From NCBI RefSeq assembly GCF_014196845.1, contig NZ_JACIEM010000005.1:186001-250000 (forward strand): a stretch of 64,000 nucleotides of DNA, given 5' to 3'. Source of the DNA: Aurantimonas endophytica. GTDB taxonomy: Bacteria > Pseudomonadota > Alphaproteobacteria > Rhizobiales > Rhizobiaceae. A program made the translations under genes and the position numbers. Shown piece after piece: positions 45,569 to 53,739 of the stretch (positions within the stretch are counted from its first letter, which is position 1; the number at the start of each line of letters is the position of its first letter). The notes beneath the pieces were generated by a model that saw only the letters and a program-made list of their open reading frames with translations, ran no database searches and was not told the origin of the DNA.

Positions 45569-46223
45569 ATCTGCAATCTTTACTCCATCACCAAGGGCCA
45601 GACGGCCATCCTCGAGTTCACCCGCGCCATGCGGGACCGGACCGGCAACATGCCGCCGCTGCCGGGCGTCTTCCCGGACACCACCGCTCCGGTCGTCCGG
45701 AACGGCGAGGACGGGGTGCGCGAGCTGACGATGGCGCGCTGGGGCATGCCCTCGCCGAAATTCGCCCTGGAGGGCAAGAAGACCGACCCGGCGTGACGAA
45801 CATCCGGCGGACCAACAGCCCGCACTGGCGGCGCTGGCTCGGCCCGGCGCACCGTTGCGTCGTGCCGCTGACCTCGTTCTGCGAATACGACACGATCGAC
45901 GGCAAGAAGGTGCCGAACTGGTTCGCCCGCGACGAGAGCCGACCCCTGATGGTCTTCGCCGGACGAACTGGACCAGCGTACGGAAGGTGAAGGAGGGGGA
46001 GGTCAACGCCGACCTCTACGGCTTCCTCACCAGCGAGCCGAACGCCGTCGTCGCTCCGATCCACTCGAAGGCGATGCCGGTCATCCTGACGGAGCCGGAC
46101 GATATCGACGCGTGGATGCGGGCGAAGTGGGCGGAGGCGTCGGCGCTGCAGCGGCCGCTGCCGGATGACGTGCTGCGGATCGTGGCGCAGGGCGATCGGA
46201 AGGACGGGGAGAGGGCGGTTTAG
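45569..46223 (+). pseudogene. SRAP (YedK/HMCES-like) gene, copy 2, lost start and frameshifts
   Basis: The start ATG-TGC is replaced by ATC-TGC at 45569, keeping the Cys2 codon but losing initiation. The domain reads ICNLYSITKGQTAILEFTRA, ELTMARWGMPSPKFALEGKK and TDP, then loses one base (TGA results). It continues with TNIRRTNSPHWRRWLGPAHR and [20 protein letters not shown] until about MVFAG, where about 7 bp are missing relative to copy 1. The end [20 protein letters not shown] to GDRKDGERAV follows in another frame. Both copies therefore carry independent lesions. Confidence 0.88.
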
Positions 46224-46224
46224 G

Positions 46225-46668
46225 TCAGGAGCTGCTTCGCGGTTTGCGCAGGAACTCCTCAATCAGCCTCAGGTCCCGTTCCACCCGGTTCCGGTCATCC
46301 ATCTCCCGGAATCCCTGTTCTATCGATTGCCACACCTCCTTGATGCGTCTCTGCATCTCGGTGCCGGAAGGTGTGATGCAGATGAAAGTCAGCCGAGCAT
46401 CGTGTGGATCTCCGGCGCGCTCTACGAGGCCTTGAGCCGCAAGATACCTTACCATCTTCGAGACGGTCGAGGGGCGTATGCGGAGGCTATCAGCCAGACG
46501 CGATACATTCGTTCCCGTTTCCGGAGATAGTGCCAGGAGCAGCTCGTCCTGCCCAGGATAAAGGCCGATCTCAGCGAGCTTGAGGCCCATCAGCCCTCTA
46601 ATCGATCTGTTGATGGCGAAGATCTTCGGCAGAAGCTGCGTCGTCGAGGGATTCTTGATTTTGGGCAT
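46225..46668 (-). CDS. MarR-family transcriptional regulator
   Basis: 147 residues. The winged helix is clear: GLYPGQDELLLALSPETGTN, VSRLADSLRIRPSTVSKMVR and YLAAQGLVERAGDPHDARLT, with dimerisation helices at both ends (IFAINRSIRGLMGLKLAEIG, DRNRVERDLRLIEEFL). It ends one base past the SRAP pseudogene stop, convergent with it. MarR proteins commonly respond to small phenolic or oxidative signals; the target here is unknown. Confidence 0.9.
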   Translation of the reverse strand: MPKIKNPSTTQLLPKIFAINRSIRGLMGLKLAEIGLYPGQDELLLALSPETGTNVSRLADSLRIRPSTVSKMVRYLAAQGLVERAGDPHDARLTFICITPSGTEMQRRIKEVWQSIEQGFREMDDRNRVERDLRLIEEFLRKPRSSS

Positions 46669-46736
46669 ATCCGTAACGCCCTCTCATTGATCGCGGAAAG
46701 TGGGGATCGGCCCATTCAATAGCACAGCGGTCCGCT

Positions 46737-47000
46737 TCAACCGTCCCCCGTCCCGTTCGCCGCGTCCGGCTGATGCAGGTAGCCCGTCTGTCGCTCGATC
46801 TCCCGCATGACGCTGTTCCAGTAGCGGCGGCGGCGGATGACACCGTCATCGACCCAGCGCGCATCCTTCTCTGCCGCTCGCCGGCGTTCGCGCGCCTCCA
46901 GCCATGGATCCCTGGTGCCGTGCATCGCCAGGAGCACAGTCACCTCCTGCCGGATCTGGGCAGACGGCCGGAACAGGCGGGCGAGCAGGCGCCGGATCAT
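46737..47000 (-). CDS. EIERQTGY-type small protein, intact
   Basis: 87 residues. MIRRLLARLFRPSAQIRQEV, then RDPWLEARERRRAAEKDARW and YWNSVMREIERQTGYLHQPD. Mostly helical and basic. An intact paralogue lies at 48566-48844 with the same order of motifs (MIARLLAQLLEPAEDIRDEV, DAWMEARGRRQAAEGV, YWRRVMGEIERQTGYRHQPQ), and two broken ones lie at 26.5 and 29.2 kb. I do not know the function. The absence of a signal peptide and the basic helices suggest a cytoplasmic adaptor or nucleic-acid-associated protein, but that is only a guess. Confidence 0.72.
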   Translation of the reverse strand: MIRRLLARLFRPSAQIRQEVTVLLAMHGTRDPWLEARERRRAAEKDARWVDDGVIRRRRYWNSVMREIERQTGYLHQPDAANGTGDG

Positions 47001-47058
47001 GGCCCGACCGGCGGTGAGCAGCCAGGGCCAGAGAGGGGCGAGGCAATCAGCAAGTTCT

Positions 47059-47319
47059 TCAAAGGCCCAAGGCTGCCAGTATCCGCAGCGTCTGTCGGCC
47101 GCGTTGCGTGAGCCGATACCAGAAGGACATCCGCCAGCCGGGCACGACCTCGGCGAGTTTCCTGCCCGTCAGGTAGTCCGCCGCCTGCAGTTCCCGTCCC
47201 GTCATCTCTTTCATCTCAAGCCCTACGCAGTCCTCTTCTGGACCCTCGTTCAGGCGGTGCATAAGGACGATGCGGGAGGGGGTGAGGCCGAGGTCGCGTA
47301 GATCGGGGTTGCGAAACAT
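47059..47319 (-). CDS. Small hypothetical protein, winged-helix-like
   Basis: 86 residues from the ATG at 47319. MFRNPDLRDLGLTPSRIVLM, then ELQAADYLTGRKLAEVVPGW and FWYRLTQRGRQTLRILAALG. The last half (helix, turn, basic strand ending in LTxxGxxxL) is reminiscent of winged-helix proteins, without a firm family match. A GGGAG sits about ten bases upstream. Confidence 0.6.
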   Translation of the reverse strand: MFRNPDLRDLGLTPSRIVLMHRLNEGPEEDCVGLEMKEMTGRELQAADYLTGRKLAEVVPGWRMSFWYRLTQRGRQTLRILAALGL

Positions 47320-47530
47320 CAGCGTTCGCTCCCTGCCCGGACTCCGCAATTGAGCGCTCGCCCAAAGCGCGCCGGTAGCCTCCCGCGCGCCGAGTGGGCT
47401 GTGTGGCCTTGGCATGGGAATATGTGCGCGGGCGCGGCTCGTTACGTGCTAAGAATGGCGAAGCGCCGCCGATGCGCATCGGCGATAGTGCCGGATGCCG
47501 AGTCCTCAAGTTGGCGTCCGTAGCGCCCCG

Positions 47531-47806
47531 TCATCGGGAGGTGGCGGGGCGCGTCTCTTCCCTGGCGATAATCTCATCTTGGACCCGGCGGTGCGCCGCC
47601 GTAACTTCGTCCTGCTCGTGACGCATCAGCACGTCCCACTCCGTCTGGCCTGCGGGGGTGGACAGTGCTGCCCGGAACTCCTCCATCCAGAGGCACCAGG
47701 CATCGCAGTCCGCGGCAAGCTTGCGCAAGTGCACGTCACCGATACCAGAAAGCGACCCCCGGTTCTCGAAATCGACCGCAGCCGGAAGGGTGTCCCTCTG
47801 GGACAT
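47531..47806 (-). CDS. Small hypothetical protein
   Basis: 91 residues from the ATG at 47806 (MSQRDTLPAAVDFENRGSLS). The chain is helical and acidic (LRKLAADCDAWCLWMEEFRA, EWDVLMRHEQDEVTAAHRRV). No recognisable domain. Upstream ATGs would add a non-family-like segment. The start has only a weak AGG upstream. Confidence 0.55.
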   Translation of the reverse strand: MSQRDTLPAAVDFENRGSLSGIGDVHLRKLAADCDAWCLWMEEFRAALSTPAGQTEWDVLMRHEQDEVTAAHRRVQDEIIAREETRPATSR

Positions 47807-47959
47807 ACGATATGCCTGACAGGTAGGTTTGGCAGAGGGTAACTGACCCCAGTATAGGCCAACCGCCAGACTCCGGAACGGTTCCGTCGGCGGCAAGCTG
47901 GCCAATCACTTTGGTGCGTTGTCTCTGTTCTGCGAACCTAACATCGCCGAGAACAGTGC

Positions 47960-48409
47960 CTAGCGGCGAAAACGATACGGCTCGCACATGTCTAGCTTGA
48001 CCCCATAATGCCCGCGGTCGCTGAAGCCCCGATCCCAGCCCCCAACAATAAATGCCTCGACGCTGACGGGCATCGCGGTGAACCCCGCTTTCGCCAAAGC
48101 TCTCTTGAAAGCGACCGCATCGCGACGCGCGAGATTGCCGACCGTCAGGTCGTCAATGGTCACTGTTACAGCGTTCGGATCAAAGGGATTGGTCGGCTCC
48201 TCGACCAGAATTGCCATGCATTCCATCTCGTGACCGGTCTTGGTTCGTCCGCCACAGAGGCTATCAAGCTGGTTCTGGTAGTTGGCCTCGCCAACGATAC
48301 TGAAGTCGAAGCTACCGTCCCCGTCGACTATCACTTCGTCGAGCCACCGATCAGGCTGTGCGGCTATTCCGCGCCCGAACAGCCATCTGAAAATCCCCAC
48401 TAGGCCCAC
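47960..48409 (-). CDS. HIRAN-domain protein
   Basis: 149 residues. A HIRAN fold occupies about residues 30-115: FDFSIVGEANYQNQLDSLCG, MECMAILVEEPTNPFDPNAV and VTIDDLTVGNLARRDAVAFK. HIRAN domains bind 3' DNA ends and are found in SNF2 helicases (HLTF), phage and standalone bacterial proteins. Here it stands alone, ending in a short alpha/beta extension (PVSVEAFIVGGWDRGFSDRG). Probably linked with DNA damage recognition. A GC-rich N-terminal segment (MGLVGIFRWLFGRGIAA) may be membrane-associated. Confidence 0.85.
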   Translation of the reverse strand: MGLVGIFRWLFGRGIAAQPDRWLDEVIVDGDGSFDFSIVGEANYQNQLDSLCGGRTKTGHEMECMAILVEEPTNPFDPNAVTVTIDDLTVGNLARRDAVAFKRALAKAGFTAMPVSVEAFIVGGWDRGFSDRGHYGVKLDMCEPYRFRR

Positions 48410-48565
48410 CCTTCCTGATCTAAGTCATGAATATCATCGTGCGGGACAGCGTGGCGCCGCACGTTTCCGCCGTCGCGATCCGGTGCCGCTTATCCACCTC
48501 GACCTTAGCTTTAGAAGGTCTTTGGCTCCAAGATCTGAGGCCGTGCTACATCCTAGTTTAGCTGC

Positions 48566-48844
48566 TCACTGCGAGACTTGTTCTAAAGGCAGTGTCGGCA
48601 TCTGTGGCTGGTGTCGGTAGCCGGTCTGACGCTCTATTTCGCCCATTACGCGGCGCCAGTAGAGGCTGCGATGGCGCCACTCGATATCGGCGCTCCACTG
48701 CGCCACGCCCTCGGCAGCCTGTCGCCGCCCGCGTGCCTCCATCCAAGCGTCTCGCGGATCCTGATAGGTCGCGAGAAAAGACGTCACCTCGTCTCGTATA
48801 TCTTCGGCGGGCTCCAGAAGTTGGGCGAGCAGACGGGCGATCAT
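48566..48844 (-). CDS. EIERQTGY-type small protein, second intact copy
   Basis: 92 residues. Same motif order as the protein at 46.7 kb: MIARLLAQLLEPAEDIRDEV, DAWMEARGRRQAAEGVAQWS and YWRRVMGEIERQTGYRHQPQ. It differs in the middle and at the last 15 residues (MPTLPLEQVSQ). The pair, together with two pseudogenes, forms a local expansion of a lineage-restricted family. Confidence 0.72.
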   Translation of the reverse strand: MIARLLAQLLEPAEDIRDEVTSFLATYQDPRDAWMEARGRRQAAEGVAQWSADIEWRHRSLYWRRVMGEIERQTGYRHQPQMPTLPLEQVSQ

Positions 48845-49002
48845 GGCGGGTGAATTCGCGACGCAAGAGGCATTGATTAGAATCTTAACGATTGATTAAC
48901 AGATCGGTTTGCGTTGTCGAATCAATCCGGTGCCGCCGCCGGAGCATATCCCATTATGGTTAACACCCTTGACGACGTTCCCGCTTGGTTCTTCAACGAG
49001 CG

Positions 49003-49257
49003 ATGGACCAGACTCGCTCCCTGCTTCAGATCGCCGACCGGCTCGAGACTGCCTTCCGCCACCGGAAGGTCGCGCGCCTGAAGCCGGAGACTGCACTCTT
49101 GGCTGCCCTTGCGCTTCGCTCTTGGTGCATAAATCCTTTCCCGCAGGATATCGGTCGCGCCCTGTGCTCGGTAAGGGACGGTTACTCAACCGTGTGTATG
49201 GGCTGCCTCGGCAAAGCCAACGTCATCCACCGGCTGTACAACGGGGAGAAGATGTGA
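49003..49257 (+). CDS. Small hypothetical protein, possible zinc-binding end
   Basis: 84 residues from the ATG at 49003; a TTG six codons earlier is also in frame. The first half is helical and basic (LLQIADRLETAFRHRKVARL), and the second half carries three cysteines (RALCSVRDGYSTVCMGCLGK). No family is recognised. Confidence 0.5.
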   Translation: MDQTRSLLQIADRLETAFRHRKVARLKPETALLAALALRSWCINPFPQDIGRALCSVRDGYSTVCMGCLGKANVIHRLYNGEKM

Positions 49258-49281
49258 TGCCCCCAGGCTGGAGTGATACCT

Positions 49282-49461
49282 TTACTCTCCCGCGACCTCC
49301 GCAGGCACCTCGCCATGCCGAACGAGCACGATTGGCTCCTCCAGGACTTCGCCGGTCTCGATGTTGACCGTCTGCTCTACCGCCACGACCCCGACCACGT
49401 TCAAAGTGCTCCACTCAGGCGTGACTGCATTACTGAGCAAAAAGGGGCCGCCACGGACCAA
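49282..49461 (-). CDS. Small uncharacterised protein, TTG start or 5'-truncated
   Basis: The 59-codon frame has strong coding character: SNAVTPEWSTLNVVGVVAVE, then ETGEVLEEPIVLVRHGEVPA and EVAGE with a TAA. The frame is open upstream for 13 more codons (GTPKLSRIPIPEH) without a start, then reaches a TAA. So it is either started at TTG 49461, where GGAG lies 3 bases upstream, or truncated at its 5' end. Family unknown. Confidence 0.5.
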   Translation of the reverse strand: MVRGGPFLLSNAVTPEWSTLNVVGVVAVEQTVNIETGEVLEEPIVLVRHGEVPAEVAGE

Positions 49462-49535
49462 ATGCTCCGGGATCGGAATTCTCGAAAGCTTTGGTGTACC
49501 GATACGCCCTTATAGCAGCCCGCGCCCGTCCGACG

Positions 49536-50495
49536 TCACCGTAGCTGGGGCAATACTTTTTCGCCGAAGGCTTCGAGGAACCGTAGCTGGTTCTGGTCTA
49601 CTTGGTGTAGCAGCAGTTCTGAAAACCCGATCCCTTTGAACTCGTTGAGCCACGCGGCGTGTTGTCCGAGATCCGAGGAGACAAGTACCGCATTCCGCAT
49701 GTCCTCAGGGCGAACATGCCGAGTCGCGGTATCGAAGTCTTCCGGCGAGGACAGCTCCCAGTTCACCTGTCCGCCGAGGACGTTGTAGCGCCACTGGCCG
49801 TGTGCCGCGGCCGTCGCCTCGTCGTCCGTCGGCGCCCAGTTCAGGCCGACTTGCAGGTGGAGAGGTTTGCCTTCGCCCCCACCGCGCCGGAATGCATCCA
49901 CCACCTTCTTCAGTTGGCGAGGCTCCGTACTGACGGTCAGCAGCCCGTCGGCCCAGCCGCCGACGAACTCGGCCGTAGCTTCGCTGACCGCGGCCCCGAG
50001 TAGCAAAGGCGGTGTTTCGGGGAGCGAGTAGAGCTTGGCATCGATGACAGTGACGAGCCCCTGATGCGTGACGGTCTCCCCCTGTAGCAGGGCTCGGATC
50101 ACGTCGGCGCATTCCTTCAGCCGGTCGTTTCGCTCCCGTTTGCTCGGCCAGTGCTGACCGGTGATCGACTCGTTCAGCCGCTGGCCGCTGCCGAGGGCGA
50201 GCCAGAGCCGGTTGGGGAACATTTCAGCGAGTGTCGCCGCCCCTTGGGCGATCACGGCGGGATGATAACGGTATCCCGGGGCGGAGATCACCCCGAAGGG
50301 GAGGGCAGTGGCCGACATAGCTGCGCCGAGCCAGGACCAAGCGAAGCCCGAGTGACCTTGGGCGGGACCCCAAGGCTTGAAGTGGTCCGACGACATCGCG
50401 CAATCGAAGCCGACCTGTTCCGCCATCCGCACGGCGCGCAGAAGCTGGGAGGGCGGAAACTGTTCATGCGAAGCGTGAAAGCCGATGCGGGCCAA
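49536..50495 (-). CDS. LLM-class flavin-dependent oxidoreductase
   Basis: 319 residues from a TTG at 50495 (MARIGFHASHEQFPPSQLLR), which is preceded by AAGGAGGAG; the earlier ATG would bury that site. The TIM-barrel luciferase-like fold shows MAEQVGFDCAMSSDHFKPWG, FGVISAPGYRYHPAVIAQGA, LALGSGQRLNESITGQHWPS, LLLGAAVSEATAEFVGGWAD and GGQVNWELSSPEDFDTATRH. It resembles the F420-like subgroup whose members in F420-free bacteria probably use FMN. The substrate is not known. No neighbour suggests a pathway. Confidence 0.9.
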   Translation of the reverse strand: MARIGFHASHEQFPPSQLLRAVRMAEQVGFDCAMSSDHFKPWGPAQGHSGFAWSWLGAAMSATALPFGVISAPGYRYHPAVIAQGAATLAEMFPNRLWLALGSGQRLNESITGQHWPSKRERNDRLKECADVIRALLQGETVTHQGLVTVIDAKLYSLPETPPLLLGAAVSEATAEFVGGWADGLLTVSTEPRQLKKVVDAFRRGGGEGKPLHLQVGLNWAPTDDEATAAAHGQWRYNVLGGQVNWELSSPEDFDTATRHVRPEDMRNAVLVSSDLGQHAAWLNEFKGIGFSELLLHQVDQNQLRFLEAFGEKVLPQLR

Positions 50496-50979
50496 AGCGT
50501 GCTCCTCCTTTTTGCCGGATCCATCGCCAACTGCAGGCAAAGAGCGTGGTTCCTGCATGGGACGTCCGGATTGTTTGGGCGGCGATATTCCGCCTCTCGC
50601 GGCTTCGCCTGAGTTGGGGCAGGCATAGCTTGGTAGCTAGCTGCAAAGAAGCTCGCCGCAAGTTCATCATGCTGGCCGCCACCGAAATGCGGCATCAGGC
50701 AGAAGGTGGTGATGCTGAACTTCGGTATACCTTGGGGGTATGGGCTAGTTAGCCCAACCGCGGTGGTTTGCTACGGTACTAATCCCAGGGCCTAGGCCAC
50801 GACGGCAAATTCGCCGCCCGAAACGGTTTAGTGAGTTTCAAAAGCCCCTGGTTCGCGCCCCAGGGCAGTTCTGCGTAGTCGGTCGCCAATATCATCGGAT
50901 GTCTGGCCACTTAGCCCAAATGGCTTCGGTGGGTTACATACCGGCGATGCGTGGCATGGCTTGATCGGTGATGACCTAT
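50496..50979. other. Gap between LLM gene and kinase remnant
   Basis: About 480 bp with no convincing gene on either strand. It holds the promoter of the LLM gene near 50510-50560. Confidence 0.4.
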
Positions 50980-51316
50980 TTACAGCCTCTTCAATCCTGA
51001 GGATGTAAGTGCCTCGGCTCCGGAGGTCGCTGGAACACGCGCGGTGCCCGTGTCCTCCAGCATTACCACCATGCTCATGAGCACCAGCGGATCGTCGTCC
51101 ACTGCGAGATGAGCTTGGACGTAGCCGGTACCGATGATTGCGCCCGAACCGGCTCTTCCTGCGATTGGGGCGCCGCCTCGGCGACGGGTAGGCAGAAATC
51201 CGCCGCGCTACAATGCCGTCGGAGTCCAGCAGGGCGTAATCGGTGACCGCCTCGATCAAGATCCGATAGCACCTGTCCTCGGTGAGGGAGGAGGAGAACC
51301 GTACGACCTGTTCCAT
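50980..51316 (-). pseudogene. Remnant of a hybrid sensor kinase, PAS start joined to a receiver domain
   Basis: The minus strand opens MEQVVRFSSSLTEDRCYRIL then EAVTDYALLDSDGIVA, the beginning of a PAS domain. After a scrambled stretch, another frame gives GYVQAHLAVDDDPLVLMSMV then VMLEDTGTARVPATSGAEAL and a TAA, the first 45 residues of a receiver domain. Histidine kinase and most of both domains are missing, so this is a collapsed gene. Confidence 0.65.
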
Positions 51317-51384
51317 CGGAACTCCATAGCGTCTCGACGCTGCTGAGCCGGTGGAAAAACCACAGGAAGCGCATGTGCACCCGC

Positions 51385-52887
51385 TCAGGCCAGTTCGGCC
51401 AGACCTAGGGACAGTGCCTTTCGGATCGCGGCCGTCACGATCTCCTTCGGCTGGCCCCGGAAGTGGCACTCGGTCACCTGTGGCGTTCCACCCGCGAGGA
51501 GCGTCGCGATGTACACCAGGCCCACCGGTTTGCCCTGATCCGGCTCCGGACCAGCAACGCCCGTAATCGCGATCGCCAGTTCGGCCCCTTTTGCGCGCTG
51601 CAGCGCACCCTCGGCCATCGCGCTGGCCACTTCCGGGTCATAGACTGTCCGATCACCGATCAGCGCGCTGGAAACGCCTAAGGCATCGATCTTCATCGAC
51701 GGGCGGTAGGTGACGAAGCTGCCTTCGAGCACCGAAGAGCTTCCCGGGGCGGCGGCGATGCAGGCGCCGAGCAGCCCGGCAGTGCAGGACTCGGCGGTGA
51801 CAACTCGCATGGGCCTCTCGGCGAGGGCGTGGGCAAGGCGCTGGCCCAGCGCTGCGATTTCTCCCGAGAACGAGGCGAGAGCACGGTCGTCGCGCAGAAC
51901 GGCAGGTCGGAACAGGCGGTCATCGATCAGATCCAGTATCCCCAGCCGGTCCGCCCGCGGATGGTCGAAGATGACCGGGTTCATCCGCTTGAACCACGTC
52001 ATGCGCAGCCGACTCAAAACGGCGCCGATAGCTTGTACGGCCACCGGATCATCGCCAGCCCCCAGGACCTCGGGAAGCTCTTCCGCGGTCAGTGAAGGGT
52101 TCTGGCGCAGCGCATCCACCACCGCGAAGACGGCTATGTCCCACTCCAGATAGGTTGCGCCGATCTGCGCCTCGTCTCCTTCGCCTATGCCGAGCCCATC
52201 AGTCGGCTTTGCGCGCCATGTGCGCTCCGGTACGGCATATTCGCGCGCCATCCAGGGTATTTCCCATGACTTCAGCAGCGACTGCACCGGTGCAAGGTCG
52301 CCGACGTCGCCATGGAGGGTCCAGAAACCCGCGCCAAGTTCCGAGAAGTTGTCGGTGCTCGCCACCAGGCCGCCCCAGCGATGCGCCTGATCGTAAAGAG
52401 TGACCATTCGCAGCCGTGCGCGGATATTGCCGCGCCTCGTGCGCAGCGGCTCAGTGTCCGAAGCGGGCAGTTCCTTGTCCAGAGATCCCAGCCCCGCGAC
52501 CACGTCCCTGTATTGTTGCGACAGATCGAGATGCAGGTGCTCCAGGCCTAGCGCGCGGCATGCTTCGGTGCCGCGCTCGGTCTCGGTAGGATCCTGCTCG
52601 ATAGGAAGGGTGTAGCCAACCACGCGCCAGCCGGCCTCCTTCAGCAGCGCCGCCGTCACCCCGCTGTCGACGCCGCCGGACATGCCAAGAACGGCGGTCG
52701 AGACGCCGGCCTGCTCCCGGTAGCCGACGAGTTGCTCGATCAGCCGCTCTCCCACAGCCCGGAGGTCCGACGGCGGCAGGAAGTGCCCCGACTCGACCTG
52801 CTCGCGCAGCCGAGCGTCAAACCACCGCGACAGTGGCCCACGGGGCCTCTGCCGCGAGAGTTCAAGGATTTCGTCCAGATATTGCAT
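51385..52887 (-). CDS. NAD synthetase fused to a CinA C-terminal (PncC-like, nicotinamide-nucleotide amidase) domain
   Basis: 500 residues, GGAG nine bases upstream. Residues ~40-315 are NadE: P-loop LGMSGGVDSGVTAALLKEAG (SGGVDS at 70-75), NIRARLRMVTLYDQAHRWGG, ASTDNFSELGAGFWTLHGDV, DLAPVQSLLKSWEIP and TDGLGIGEGDEAQIGATYLE. Residues ~345-495 are the CinA/PncC domain: RVVTAESCTAGLLGACIAAA, SFVTYRPSMKIDALGVSSAL, AITGVAGPEPDQGKPVGLVY. PncC turns NMN into nicotinate mononucleotide, which leads to nicotinate adenine dinucleotide, the NadE substrate. Both steps lie in the same salvage route, so the fusion is functionally logical. The NadE part appears to be ammonia-dependent, without a glutaminase domain. 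Confidence 0.93.
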   Translation of the reverse strand: MQYLDEILELSRQRPRGPLSRWFDARLREQVESGHFLPPSDLRAVGERLIEQLVGYREQAGVSTAVLGMSGGVDSGVTAALLKEAGWRVVGYTLPIEQDPTETERGTEACRALGLEHLHLDLSQQYRDVVAGLGSLDKELPASDTEPLRTRRGNIRARLRMVTLYDQAHRWGGLVASTDNFSELGAGFWTLHGDVGDLAPVQSLLKSWEIPWMAREYAVPERTWRAKPTDGLGIGEGDEAQIGATYLEWDIAVFAVVDALRQNPSLTAEELPEVLGAGDDPVAVQAIGAVLSRLRMTWFKRMNPVIFDHPRADRLGILDLIDDRLFRPAVLRDDRALASFSGEIAALGQRLAHALAERPMRVVTAESCTAGLLGACIAAAPGSSSVLEGSFVTYRPSMKIDALGVSSALIGDRTVYDPEVASAMAEGALQRAKGAELAIAITGVAGPEPDQGKPVGLVYIATLLAGGTPQVTECHFRGQPKEIVTAAIRKALSLGLAELA

Positions 52888-53074
52888 CGACCGGTCTCCT
52901 AAACCATTTCGCGCAGAACCATGGCGGCAGGTCGCGGTTCCGACTGCATCGGGCCGAGTGCTCGAAACACGCGGGCGGACGAAAGTGCTAGCCTACCGCG
53001 CGCGCCCTGGAGCAACGGAGGCGGTCGACGTCGCGCGCCGATCGCCTCCGTTTATCCGTGCCAGCGCACCGGGA
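52888..53074. other. Promoter side of nadE-cinA and end of SDR remnant
   Basis: No gene seen. Should contain the promoter of the NadE-CinA gene. Confidence 0.35.
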
Positions 53075-53715
53075 TCAGCGGTCGGTGTGCGGCTCGGCCA
53101 TCTTGCGACGCTGTTCGGCCATCAGGCCGTCAGGGGTAATGTTGGTGAGCGTCGACTGGAGCTGGTTTTTCTAGCAGCTTGCAGCGTCTCCGGATCCCTT
53201 CATCATGGCGTCGACGCCTGTTTGCGCCACCATCGCGGAATCGTCCTTCTTGCCTGGCCCACGGGCGTATCGAGCATGTCGGCGCGGCGGAAGAACTGGG
53301 TGTCGGTAGGGCCGGGCATCAGGCAGGGCACCGTCACCTCGGTCTCCTTGAGCTCGTCGCGCAACGCCAAGGCGAAGCTGGCGAGGAACGCCTTCGTGCC
53401 GTTGTAGACGGCCTGAAAGCTACCGGGGGTGAAACCGGCGATCGAGCCGGTGATCAGGAGCTTGCCACGGTTCCGGGCCCTCATGTCGGCTCCGACCTTC
53501 TGGATCAGATAAATGGTTCCGGTGATGTTGGTGTCGATGACGCGCCGGATCCGGCCGAAATCCTGGTGGAGAAAGCCGCCGCCGAGTCCGACGCCGACAC
53601 TGGCGAGGAGCACCCCGAACGGGCGGACGCCGATGGCGGTGCAGAGCTTGTCGACACCCTCTATCGTGGCAAGGTCGGCATGGACGGCCTCGACAGAGGC
53701 TCCAAGACCCCTGTA
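53075..53715 (-). pseudogene. 5'-truncated short-chain dehydrogenase (SDR)
   Basis: From about 53715 the frame reads GLGASVEAVHADLATIEGVD, then RRVIDTNITGTIYLIQKVGA, RGKLLITGSIAGFTPGSFQA and the catalytic YNGTKAFLASFALALRDELK. The Rossmann TGxxxGIG start is missing. A stop interrupts the tail (CMKGS-like region), which resumes as KNQLQSTLTNITPDGLMAEQ then RRKMAEPHTDR. It abuts the end of the DUF4336 gene, reading the same way, so the loss may have come from a deletion between the two genes. Confidence 0.78.
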
Positions 53716-53739
53716 CGGTCGCGGCGCCGTGCGCCCGAC

